This document shows positions 50,150 to 60,893 of a DNA stretch of 64,000 nt, piece after piece (within the stretch, counting starts at the first letter, position 1; each line of letters opens with the position of its first letter). The notes beneath the pieces were generated by a model. That model worked only from the letters and a program-made list of their open reading frames with translations, was not told the origin of the DNA and made no database searches. The stretch comes from Dillenia suffruticosa. Taxonomy: Eukaryota; Streptophyta; Magnoliopsida; Dilleniales; Dilleniaceae. Where the stretch lies: assembly GCA_033439265.1 (NCBI GenBank), contig JAVTVX010000010.1, forward strand, positions 22,185,056 to 22,249,055, in the 5' to 3' direction. A program made the position numbers and the translations under genes.

Positions 50150-52300
50150 GGAAGAAATAAGAGGAGGAAAAGTAGGCTTGAATGTGTAAATACATGTTTT
50201 CATTCTCAATCTAGCCAGGTAATAATATGCCACATTATCGTATGTCTCATAAGTTTCATTCATACATAACCTAACTTGGGCCGTCTATTGAAATCTTGTT
50301 CACTTCTCTATGCCAGAAGGTATTTATCGTCTCCGCAGTCATTGCCGACCTCACTGGACATCATAGAGTTCTCCACCAAATCTATTAGGAACGTGTTTGG
50401 GAATTCAGTTTGTCGAGTAGCTCAGTTTGTTCACCGGTTGAAATGTTACTGTAGCTTTTGAAGAAGCTTGAAAATAATTGACTGGTGTGGGTATTGCAGA
50501 TTGGCTGAATCGTGTGCTCCTGTTGCATTCTTTAACTTTTCCAATGGAGGTAAAGCTCAACTAAGCCAAATGTTTTGCTTCGTTGCGCCACACAACAGCA
50601 AACAGACTGAAGTGGTCTTCCATGTAGATCATCCTTTTGTTTTTATTTTTATTTTTTTTATCCAATTCTATGTAAGCTGTGATTTGGTGAGATTAGCCTG
50701 CCGATTTGGATTTTTTTTTTTTAAATATATTTTGTTGAGCTAGATCAAAGCAATGATGTATATTTTTAACACAATGGAGGAGGAGAAATTTACTTGGTCG
50801 TCATGAGCTCTTTACACTGGACGAACAATTTCCATTCATTACAACCAAAAAAAAAGAACAATTTCCATTTATTACAACCAAAAAAAAAAAGAACAATTTC
50901 CATTTATTCCTGGTTCTCGCCTGTCCTAACAAGGGGTGAAGGGAGAGGCCCAAATTTTAAACCCAACCCCCGCCCTCCCAAAAAAAAGAAATTTTAAGGA
51001 AAAAAAAAAATCTGTTTATAATTTTAAAAATAATGACTAAAATTTTACCCTATTAAAAATTATGATTCCATATTTTAATAGACGGGTGTTCAAGATCAGG
51101 GCTTATTCCTTCGCGACGGGACCATTCTGTACCTACAAAAGAAATCCTTATATATGGATAACAGTATAACGGAACGTGATATTAAATTTTTTAATAATAA
51201 AAATTTTAGGTTCGAATCATAAAAATAAAAAAGATTACACTATAATAATAAACATTAAAATAGATCACAATAAGTTTCAAACTGAATTAATTGAAATATA
51301 TATTTTGAGACCGTAGTGGTGTGTACTTCCCTCCAAATGAGACTTTGATTGTTTATGTTCTTGTTCTTCACCTTATAAGCCAAAATTTTCTTCATAAAGG
51401 GGAAAAAGTATTTGGACAATGCTCTATTTTTAAATGAGCATAAGCATCAACACCATATAAACTTTTAACTTTTTAAGTATTTGGACACCTTGTGCTCTAT
51501 TTAAGTGTGGTTATGCTGCATGAGCATTAACACCATTGTGAAGAAGGCACAGATAACAAAAAAAGAAATATAGCACTTATAACTTCATAAACCTTATATT
51601 ACAACTTTTCTTTCAAATTATCAAACTTCAAAATACATATAACATAATGTAACCCTTTTTTTTCAACCATCAAACTTCTCTGCTTCAAACGCACTATGTC
51701 TTCAACCTTCTAACTTTAAGTTTATTGAATTTTTTTCTTTTTTTAATGTTGACATTAAAATCATTTCAGTTACACCGTATTTATCAAAAAAATTAAATAG
51801 CGAGAAGAGGGCCACCGCTGCCGCTGGGTAGAGATAGACAGGAAAGAGGTAGAGAGAGAAACAGCGGTTTGCGATTTGTGTTGAGGGATGGGAGAGCGGC
51901 TCTTCTTGGCAGCTCCTGTCTGGCGAAACGTAAAAAACAAAAAGGAAAATAATGTAGATACAGATTTTTTTGGCATTGTAGTTATCTATAAAATGGTGGT
52001 CCCACAAGAGGGGGACTCCTGATTTAAATGTGGCTTAGTAGATCATATACTCATATCTTGTATTATTAATTATGGTCTAACCTCTGGAGACAACTACATT
52101 AAAATAATTAAATTAAAATGGATAAGAATTATCTTGAGGAAATCCTAAATTATATTATATATTATGTACACATTCATGCGTGCCAACTCGGTCGTTCACG
52201 TCTCAGGAGAGACGATCTCCCAAGCTGGTACTACTCGACCGTCCCATTCCGTCTCTATACTGATACTCGTGTCTTCAATCTCCACCGTGATCCTCCCCGA
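50150..52300. other. RING-gene 3' UTR and intergenic region
   Basis: The first 500-600 bp are probably the RING 3' UTR. The remainder is AT-rich with no protein similarity. Confidence 0.5.
50823..50912. repeat. Short tandem repeat, three copies of 33-35 bp
   Basis: GAACAATTTCCATT(C/T)ATT followed by ACAACC and an A run begins at 50823, 50856 and 50891. The third copy is truncated. Confidence 0.9.
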
Positions 52301-52327
52301 TCATTCGTATTAGACATTAGTATTTTG

Positions 52328-52951
52328 CTATACAACACTCGGGTCCTTGAACTCTCCCCTGAACAGCTGAGTCGACCGACAGAGCGGACACGACACGTGT
52401 GAGAATAGCCACGTGTCAATGCAGCACGGATGGAACACTTGACGGCAACACGGAATCACCTTAACCGTTTCCCCATCTTCGAATTCCGTCAGGCAGACGG
52501 CACAATCAATCGGGTGCTTCGCATCCGCATCGTAAGAAAACAGTGGCAGAGATCGGACGGCTGCCGGGTCAAGTCCTTGGCGGGAACAGAGCGTCCCCGT
52601 TTGCTGCGCGGCGGACAACTGAGCGGTCGAGTGGTGGACGTTGCGGCTGCGGCGGCGGCGGCGGCGGCTTGATAAGTCGACGGAGTTTTCGTTGGCGAAA
52701 CGTTGTATGTAGACTGAGCAGAAGCCCATAAAGAAGATAGCGGTCAAGAGAAACGAAATTGTTAAGACCATAGAGGAATCAAAAGGGGAATTGGGTTTGA
52801 AGGGTTTTCGCATCGGTAATGATGAGGATGAAGAGTTGGTGTTGTGTGGCTCGAATGGGGAAACGGGTGAGTATGAGCGAAGGAAAGCCTGTGTTGGTGG
52901 CGTGGCGCGATGGTCATTTCCGCTTAGCAACTTCCGGTTTCGAGGATTCAT
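52328..52951 (-). CDS. ATL-type RING-H2 protein with an altered ligand
   Basis: An intronless 207-residue protein, chosen to start at MNPRNRKLL; an upstream in-frame ATG at 53131 would add a low-complexity Leu/Ser/Pro leader. It has one membrane span (61-82), an Arg run (96-101, coded by a CGG-type triplet repeat) and the ATL GLD motif (126-128). A RING-H2 domain spans 150-191: C150, C153, C169, then Q171 where the family has His, H174, C177, C188, C191. Spacing is otherwise exactly ATL (x2, x15, x1, x2, x2, x10, x2). ATL proteins are membrane-anchored E3 ligases, often defence-linked. The Q171 codon is CAA, one base from a His codon. Zinc binding and E3 activity may therefore be weakened. 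Confidence 0.87.
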   Translation of the reverse strand: MNPRNRKLLSGNDHRATPPTQAFLRSYSPVSPFEPHNTNSSSSSLPMRKPFKPNSPFDSSMVLTISFLLTAIFFMGFCSVYIQRFANENSVDLSSRRRRRRSRNVHHSTAQLSAAQQTGTLCSRQGLDPAAVRSLPLFSYDADAKHPIDCAVCLTEFEDGETVKVIPCCRQVFHPCCIDTWLFSHVSCPLCRSTQLFRGEFKDPSVV

Positions 52952-52999
52952 TTTGAGAGAGAGAGAGAAGGGGCGGGGGATTTTAAGTTTAATGATAAA

Positions 53000-55400
53000 G
53001 AGGTTAGGGAAGACTGAGTGAGAGAGAGTGGGTAAAGTGGGAGTCAGGGACCGGAGTCGCAGGGGTAAGGTGAGAGATGGTGGGTTCCACAGTGAGAGAG
53101 AGAGAGAGAGAGAGATGAGCTTTGGAGCCACTTACGGGAATTTGTCTTTTGTGATTTTTGCCCATCTGCCTTGCCGTTCTCGATTACGTTTTATAATTAA
53201 TGCTAATCGGATGCATTCAGGCATGAACAATTTGACGTTATTTTATAACTTACAATCAATATTTCACTATTTTCAAAATTTACTAAATTATTAATATTTA
53301 TTTATTATAAAAGAACTGTGTTTTTTTTTTTAATTCCTTTTTCCTAAGTAAATTCCATATTTTTATTTTTAATATAAAATTTTAACTTAAAGAAAAAAGA
53401 GAAAGAAATTTGAACTTTTTTACATATCTAACAAGTTTCCTAAGTGCCTCGGTGAGAAAATTTTTGGTTTGGGCTGCGGAACAAGAACCAAGTCGATAAA
53501 GCAGTGTTTAATTTAAAGTGTGAAACAGAAGAGACAAGATAACACAGAAAAAACATAGAAAATTTTAAAATATATAAAAATAAAATAAAATAAAATAAAT
53601 ATAAATCAAAATTGCTTCTGTATCTCCATATCGGCTCAAGAAAAAGGTATTAAAGTTTAATTTATTTTTATTTTAAAATAAAAAATATTTTATCTCAGAA
53701 ATTAAATATGACATATTTTCATTGGGCAGTTATGTAAGTATTGTGTTCAATGGGTTGGAAGCTCATCCTTTATTGGGAGCTAATTCCTATCATATCTGTC
53801 AGTGTTATGCCGATGAATGCGTTGGTAAGGCTGCGTGCCATCTCTTTTGTTTCCTTCGAAAACGTCCCTCGGGTTGTGTTTGGATGGCAGCGATGATTTT
53901 GAAATTTTGTAGGGCCAAATTTATGGTTTGAATTACCGGAGATTTTAAAAAATATCTAAGATATTTTAAAATTCTCGCCGAATTTTAAGGAAAGACTTAG
54001 GATAGTTATTTTCAAATATTAAGGATTTTATAAGGTACTGAGAGAGGATTTTGTCTTCTGTTTTTGCGTGGCTCGTCCGCGTATGAGCAGAACAAAACCG
54101 TAGCATCGCTCTCTCTCTCATTTGATCCTTATTATTATGTTTTTTCCATCTCCTCTTGCCCAGTGTTATTCTACCTTGAAATTGATATTCACATGTATTA
54201 GTCAAAATAAAATTCAATTTTTATTATTTTTTATATTAAAATTTTAATTCTCAAGATCTATATTAATTATAATCGAAGATGTGTAGATTGGAAGTTTTGG
54301 TTGTTGACTAAACTTCTCAGCCTACGTACTCTATTTCAACCTAAATAATATTTATAATCGAAAAAAAAATACGAATACGATTGGCTGCCTACATCTAAAT
54401 TCTCATATTTTTTTATTTCTTTTTATCCTTTGCTTTTGGATAATCTTGTTTCTATTCGTTTCACTTTTCATTCCCTTATTTCAATAACCCAATTTTTACC
54501 TATACACTTATAATTATAAAATTAATTCTAAATATTATAAAAAAATTTTAATAGTACAACTAATAATATAGATTTCCAGTTAAAAATCTTTGAAATTATA
54601 TCACTAAAATATTTGAAGTGTACGTTATTTCACCTTACAATAATAATTTTTTTTGTTACGCAGAAATTTGAATTTGAAAGTATCATGTTAAAGAAAGAGA
54701 CTGTGATCACTAAATTGTCTTCTTGACAACTTACAATAATAAATATATCCTACGGATTCAAGGATACGAAAGGGCATGAACTGAATGCAGTAAATAAGAA
54801 AAATGACAACCAAACGTAGCTCAAAAACATTAACGAATTAATTTTTCTTACCTTATCTTCCTGCGTTTGTGTACATTTAGTGCTACGGAACTTTGAGACG
54901 GGACGAAAGGGACCCTGCAAATCAGAACAGAAGAGGAAACATGTAACAAAAATTTTGAAAAACGCATAATTACAAATAAAAGAAAAAATATCAATGTCCC
55001 CCCCACCCCCCAAACAAAAAGAAGTGATAAAAAATTAGATAATTTAAAAAATCAGAACAGAAGAGGATACATGACAGCCTGATTTTTTTTGTTTTTAATT
55101 ACAAAAAAATTATCTTCTTCTGTTTGGTTTACTTCGCAAATCAATCATGACAGCCCCCGGAGGGCGCACCCCCCATTCTTTTACCGCTTGGTACCGTATT
55201 TAATTTTCAGAAGTCCGAAGCCAAACCACGAGCCAAGCACTCTGTCTGTCTGTACCAAAAATACTGAGATGAACACCCACGAAGCAGGGAAGTATCTTCT
55301 CTCCCAAAAAAGGACACTACTATGAATCAAATTCTCTGGTAGCCTATTTAAAAATTAAAACAAAATTTTCATAATTAGGAGATAGAGATTAAGAATCATA
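53000..55400. other. Intergenic region with one exon-like fragment
   Basis: AT-rich, no gene supported. It contains the exon-like piece at 54852-54914. A phrase of about 20 bp ('aaatcagaacagaagagga') occurs at about 54918 and 55050. Confidence 0.5.
54852..54914 (-). other. Orphan exon-like segment
   Basis: A 63-bp stretch open in one frame (GPFRPVSKFRST, then KCTQTQEDK) is bounded by a good acceptor (TTTGCAG) and donor (GTAAG). No partner exon is recognisable on either side and I do not know the family. It may be an exon remnant or chance. Confidence 0.25.
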
Positions 55401-55403
55401 AGC

Positions 55404-56090
55404 CTAATTACTATTAGACACGTAATCAGAGAGCGCCTTAGTGCCTTCAACAATAGCATGCTTTCCAAGTTCTCCGGGCAATATTAGCTTAACCGCACCC
55501 TGAATCTCCCATGATGACAACGTTTGACGTCCCGTGTGCTTCAATAACCGGGCCGACTCGGCCGCAATCCTCTCGAACATATCACTCGTGAAATTATTCA
55601 GCACAATCATGGCTTTCAACGAAATTCCCATGTCAGGATGAACTTGTTTTAGCACTTCATACACATACCTCTGATACCCTTCTCTTCCCCCTCCTCCCTC
55701 CACGATTTTTCTCCCTCTCTTCTTTCTCTTCTTCATTTCTTGTTTCCCCTTTTCTTTCTTCCGCATTTCTTTCGCCTTCACCTTCTCTTCTTTGACTTCT
55801 TCCTCTTGCTTTGCTTCTTCGGGCATTTCTTCTGGTATTGGTGTGGTGTTGTCCTTCGATGTCTCGATGGAGACTTGTTTGACTGTGTGGTTTTGATTGG
55901 GTTCTTGGAGAATTACAGACTTCAACTGCTTGGTTTCGGTTAGGGCTGCAACCGCGATCTCTGGCTCTGCTTGTGCTCCTCCACGTCCACGGGGGGTTGG
56001 TCTCTGTTTGCTTCCGACAACGGCAACTTTGATGGTTTCTTCGACGACTTTCTTTGTTGTCTTCACCACCGCACCCACTACCTTTGCCAT
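55404..56090 (-). CDS. H2B.8/H2B.S-like histone H2B variant
   Basis: An intronless 228-residue protein, far longer than the 138-residue canonical H2B in this window. Residues 1 to about 138 form a long tail. It opens with a [19 protein letters not shown] motif that I recall from Arabidopsis HTB8 (H2B.8), turns acidic at 87-104, then very Lys-rich at 105-128. The histone fold runs from about 139 ([17 protein letters not shown]) to the end. HTB8-type H2B.8 is reported in sperm, where its disordered tail condenses chromatin, and H2B.S in seeds. Two differences stand out. The position of the ubiquitinated lysine is D222. The highly conserved Arg before Glu-Ile in the fold is W194. A minus-strand TATA box and an RY element lie about 20-35 bp upstream of the ATG. 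Confidence 0.85.
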   Translation of the reverse strand: MAKVVGAVVKTTKKVVEETIKVAVVGSKQRPTPRGRGGAQAEPEIAVAALTETKQLKSVILQEPNQNHTVKQVSIETSKDNTTPIPEEMPEEAKQEEEVKEEKVKAKEMRKKEKGKQEMKKRKKRGRKIVEGGGGREGYQRYVYEVLKQVHPDMGISLKAMIVLNNFTSDMFERIAAESARLLKHTGRQTLSSWEIQGAVKLILPGELGKHAIVEGTKALSDYVSNSN

Positions 56091-56108
56091 TGCTCGCTCT
56101 GGAGCACA

Positions 56109-56125
56109 TTATAAATATATGCATG
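56109..56125 (-). promoter_or_regulatory. TATA box and RY (CATGCA) element of the H2B variant
   Basis: On the minus strand CATGCA (56125-56120) is followed directly by ATATATTTATAA (56120-56109), 19-35 bp before the start codon at 56090. CATGCA is the core RY motif bound by B3 factors such as ABI3 and FUS3 in seeds. One short motif may occur by chance. Confidence 0.45.
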
Positions 56126-56221
56126 ATAGAGAGAGTGCACATATTCAAGCACAAGCTTGAAACAAGATGCCAGAAACCGATTTACTACATGAAGCCGGTA
56201 TGCTACGATGAGTGAAGTTAC

Positions 56222-58304
56222 CTGTGGTGAATGAATAGTGCTGCTAAATTCCTTCTCTCCATCTTCTTCCATAGGAATATAAGTTCGAACAACCAAAGAA
56301 TCACCAAAAGGAGCAATTCCTGAAATGAAATAGCTGGTTTGAAAAGAGGACACAATATCAACCTGGTTGACACTAGACATGGGCACATGTCCATAAGTTC
56401 CATTTGCTCCTTTATATGGGTTTTTTTCTTATTGATGCATTCTTCACAGATGTTACCCAGCCAATCACCAACAGAGTGTCATCCCAAAAAAGATGTAAAT
56501 AGTCAGTGGAGAATGGATGGTTTTAGCAGCCAGGTATCATAACTGACTTCTCCCACTGGAATATTGTTAATTCTCTACTAACGTGCCAGGCTAAATGGGG
56601 AAGAAGAAGCTCAGGGTGGGGGCTTTCATGCGGCCTCTCTATAAATGTCATACACTGATCATTAGCAGTAACATAGACTTTCATGCCTGCATCATTTTCC
56701 CAAGCAATCGGACTAGTTCTCCATTTTACTGCATGTATTGGATGTTCACCAGAGTGCAGAACCTACATTATAAGAATGAAGTAAATACCAGCTCTTGAAT
56801 TCCTACCAACCTGGTCGCGGTACCCAAGCCATTTCTTTGTATTGAAAAACAAGTTACCAGCCAATCCACCGGCAACAAACCTTCTTGATGATTTTCTTGC
56901 ATAATCTGGGTCTAAAGCAATAGCTTTCATTGGTTGATGGTACTCAAACTTCATTTTCTCACCTGTGAAAAGTATATTTATAACCACTGATCCATCATCA
57001 GAGCAGCTTCCAATATATTCACCTTCCGTGTCAAGGCTAAGGTCATTGACAGCAGCTGTATGTGCAGGAAATTCCTAAACCTGGGTAAATGAAAATCAAG
57101 CAGTTAATCAGAAAATGATCCACAATTTATCTTAGTCAACACCCACCACTTGTCTTGAAAGTTTCATATTAAAAGCTCTGTTAAACAACATTGGCTAGTT
57201 ACTGTGGGAAGCAAAGGAAAGTGATTTTAATGGCCTGGCTCACTGAAAATTAGCTAATGGGGTGCATAACGTTGTGAATGATCCCAAATTTGGACTGCGA
57301 TGAGATGCTTAACCATCCAAGCCCAAGTGTCGTGAATATTTCATTGGGCATTGATTGTTAGATTGTACAAGAAATAAAAGATGGGAACTATAAGTGACTG
57401 AACATGAGTGACACAAGAACATCAAACAAGAGAGACCTTCCAACAAAGGAAAGGCCCTTGAGTCCTAGTTTGGGCGAAAAAATAATATCAATTGGTTCCA
57501 ACTGTTTAACCTGAACTGAGGTGGAAGCACTAGAGAAAGCCTTCGAATCAAAAGGTGGTCGATTAAAACCCTAGGTACACAAATGAATCCAACGCCACCC
57601 ACTATCCATGGTGGTTCAAAAATCGAACGACAATTGCTTCGAACGGATTGCGAGCACAGATTTTTGAGCGATGATCTACAACTACTAAACATGTTTATAA
57701 CAAAGTTTCAGCAATTGCCTCGTAACTTAAATGCCCAATCCAGTAATGCGATCAGAAATTTTAAGTGATTATGAGATTAGATTTCCTGGCTTCAAACTAA
57801 ATATAAAAAAGCAACAAACTATTATCGAAATTCGAATAATCTAGAAAATCGACAAGAATGATTGGGAGTTTAGAAATTGGAACTCGCCTTATTACCAAGA
57901 AAATCAAGAATATGAACGGCACCGTCATGAGTACTGGGAGATTAGAAATTGTAACTCGCCTGATTACCAAGAAAATCAAGTGTATGAACGGTATGAACGG
58001 CACCGTCATGAGTACTGGAAGATTGGAAATTGGAACTCGCCTGATTGCCAAGAAAATCAAGAATATGAACGGCACCGTCAAGAGTACCGAGCGCGATCAT
58101 CCTCTCGGCGACTGCAATACACGAAGCGGCATTGGCCGAGAGAATCGTCGGGATACTCCTTCCCATTCTCTGATATTTCAGCCTCGGCTCTTCTTCTTCT
58201 TCCTCCCCTTCTTCCTCCTCTTCTTCTTCGTCGTCTTCCTGTTCTTCGTTTTCTTCTCTCTCGTCGTCTCCATCGACTCCGTTCTCCGCCGGTTTCGGAG
58301 CCAT
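56222..58304 (-). pseudogene. VPS41: 5'-fragment pseudogene of VPS41
   Basis: Homology to the start of VPS41, the HOPS-complex vacuolar sorting subunit. Exon 1 (58304-58041, 88 codons) has the acidic leader, EEPRLKYQRMG and the first WD-like segment ending LDFLGNQ. Exon 2 (57080-56811) begins GTT TAG, so codon 2 is a stop (57077-57075). Exon 3 is 56762-56583. The segment from 56483 lacks its acceptor AG (reads GG), meets a stop near 56414, and resumes in another frame (VNQVDIVSSFQTSYFISGIAPFGDS-type segment) to about 56222. Nothing of the remaining roughly 650 family codons (the alpha-solenoid and C-terminal RING) is present. Exon 1 ends with a GC donor inside a tandem triplication. Several independent breaks support a pseudogene, not an assembly error. 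Confidence 0.85.
57864..58088. repeat. Tandem triplication over a VPS41 exon-intron junction
   Basis: Three units begin at about 57864, 57936 and 58017, with periods of 72 and 81 bp; the middle unit carries an extra 9-bp duplication (GTATGAACG). Each unit contains the end of exon 1 (DGAVHILDFLGNQ on the minus strand) plus the first bases of the intron. Confidence 0.9.
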
Positions 58305-58539
58305 TGCTTTCCTCCTCTCTCTCCTCTCTCTCTCTCCCCCCTCTCCCTCTCCCTCTCCCTCTCCAGAGTCACCGGTTGTCTCCATCTTCTCTCTCATTTT
58401 TCTAACGGTTGTCTTTCATTTATTTGCAAGAGAACAAGAGAGGAGAGAGAGGAGTGACGAAGGAGATGCCAGACACCCACGCCTTTCTCTCGCTCTCTCT
58501 ACGCAGCGGGCGCGGGAGACGTATACACAGATATAATCT

Positions 58540-59226
58540 AAAAATAAATAAAAAGTTTTAAAATAATATTGAGAAAAATATTTTCATTTTTAACTCATAT
58601 ATCTCACAGATTCAACATACAACAAGATATATCACAAGTTGAACCCATAATATAGCGTATATCACGTCTTCAAGCGGTGATATCCCCCGCGACGCTCCTC
58701 TCTTACTCTTGCAGCACTCCTCTCTCCCTTCCCTCTCTCTTTTTTTTTGGCTTGACTCTCTCTCCCCTCTCTCCCCTCTCTCTCACTCCCGCTGCACTCC
58801 CCTCTAGCACTTCTCTCTCTCTCTCCTCTTGTGTCACTCCTCCTCTTCAACAGCACTCATCTCTCTCTCTCTCCCCCACGTCACTCCTCTCTCTCTCCCC
58901 CTGCATTACTCCTCTGTCTCTCTCTCCCGCGACACTCCTCTGTCTCTCTCCCCAGCGACACTCCTCTCTCTCCCCCTGTAGCACTCCTCTCTCTCCCTCC
59001 CATGGGGAGAGAGAGAGAAGTATCGTGGGGGAGAGAGAGAAGCATCGTGGGAGCGAGAGAGGAGCGTCGCGAGGGAATGTCTCGTCTTGAATTCGCGATA
59101 TATCCCTATAGCATGAGTTGAATCCTTGACATACCACATATTACGGGTTTAATTCGTGATATATATAGATTAAAAATAGAAATATTTTTCTCTTAAGGTT
59201 ATTTTAAAATTTTTTATTTATTTTCA
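58540..59226. mobile_element. Fold-back element with about 170-bp inverted arms
   Basis: The left arm (58540-58704) and the reverse complement of the right arm (59056-59226) match along their length. Outer ends are AAAAATAAATAAAAAGTTTT versus AAAATAAATAAAAAATTTTA. Inner ends are CCCCGCGACGCTCCTCTCT versus the complement of AGAGGAGCGTCGCGAGGG. The centre is a pyrimidine-rich array of 'cactcctctctctc' units (about 58700-59000) that flips to purine-rich at about 59003. No transposase is visible. A MITE or Mutator-type fold-back element is likely. Confidence 0.7.
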
Positions 59227-59249
59227 TGTTACTGCATATCTCACGGGCG

Positions 59250-60193
59250 CAGTACGGACCCTTGAACGGCCATTTCCACTTTTTAACTAACGATCTATTA
59301 ACGTGTGAGAGATACCACTTGCGAAAAGTTACTAAAAACTTGAAAAAATTTAAAAGTAAGATTGAATATTGTTGTGTGTATTATCTTCTTCTACCCTGAG
59401 ATATATATTTTAAATTATTTTACTATTTAATATATTAGAAGTTTTATTTTATTATAAGAAATGTGAGGCCTACAATCCATAACTTGGCCCAAGACTTGAC
59501 ACGGGAGCCCGCAACGTGGTTAAGTTCAAGCTTTGAATCAAACCACCCTAAATTCTATCATTTTTTTTTTTTTTTAAAACTTAAGTATCTTTATATACAA
59601 CAAAAAAAGCCCGTCGCAGCAGAAGATAATAATTGATTTTTTTCAATTGTAAACAGAGAAGTGTCTCTTTAGTCTTGAGACTGAGCAATTGATTTTTTTC
59701 CCCTCTAAAAAACTACTGACCCTTTATTTTCTTTGATCAGGGTAATAATTGCTCCGCCTTAAATACTGCCCTATTTAAAAATTTTGAAAAAAAAAAAAGA
59801 TAAACATTAGAGGAAAAGAATAAATAATTTTTCACTTTTTCTCTCATGCTACACAAATTGCTAGTAAAACAAGGTATTCATCTGTCCATGGGTTCGATTT
59901 CTTCCCGGACCCAAGATTGAGGGCCCTATTCCCTAGAGATGGAAGACAAGTTATTGGATTCTCTTCAATGTGACACAATTATTTTAGTCTCTGGGGAAAG
60001 AAATTTACCCAGTTGGCTAGATGACATATTGCCGGCATTTTTGTGCTTCCAATTCATACCCGATGCTAATGAAATAATAGAGTCCTCTATGTGCCATATA
60101 CATATGGCAACATTACTGAGAACGAGATTTTTATACAAATTAAATGTACTAATCTCATTACTTTGTCATCAATACGAGATATAACACTTTCTA

Positions 60194-60230
<37 letters not shown>

Positions 60231-60880
60231 AAAACCAATTCAGTGACCCTTTTATGGGATAGATGTGTCATCTCCCTCTCCCTCAACTCTCAACACTATT
60301 TCACAAGCAACATTAAAACTCTCTTGTTTCTCACAAAAGAAGATATGTGTTTTTTTTACACCGCACTTCTCTTGGTCATCATTATATTGGATAAAACCTT
60401 TTGGTTACTAGAAAGAAAAGGGGAAAAAAAGGATGTTGGGTTATTGGAGAGAGTAAAATTAACATAAAAGTAAGGAATATGAAGAATATTATGGGACTAA
60501 ATTTAAATATTAATTAGATTAATTACTTCTCCTAGACCACACCAAAGCAACGTAAAATTCATCAGAAGATACCGCCTGTAGCATATGATTCATCAACACG
60601 AGTTGTTGCCAAAAATAATCGCACAGACATTAACCTAACCCAGAAACATAAGGCAAATTACTATATTCAACATAACAAATACATGCAACATCAACAAAAC
60701 AAGTGTATCCTTCCTACAAATTGCCTAAGTACACGTAGGAAGAGAGACTTAAGTCCCTCTGCAATCAGAAAAATTTTGATATATCCTATATATAGACTAT
60801 AGAGTCTTCTTTTTATGCGCTAGATATGAAAACCCTAGAGAAAGAAAATCATATTACATGCGTATAAGGATACATGACTT
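59250..60880. other. Intergenic region between the fold-back element and SMR
   Basis: AT-rich with no supported gene. It includes a (TA)n tract at 60196-60229 and the likely 3' UTR of the SMR gene. Confidence 0.5.
60196..60229. repeat. (TA)n microsatellite
   Basis: About 16 uninterrupted TA units. Confidence 0.97.
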
Positions 60881-60893
60881 GAGAAAAGAGTCT

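Noticed and set aside
58677..59139. Ser/Leu- and Arg/Glu-rich frames of 64-137 codons
   Set aside because: They translate the pyrimidine/purine core of the fold-back element.
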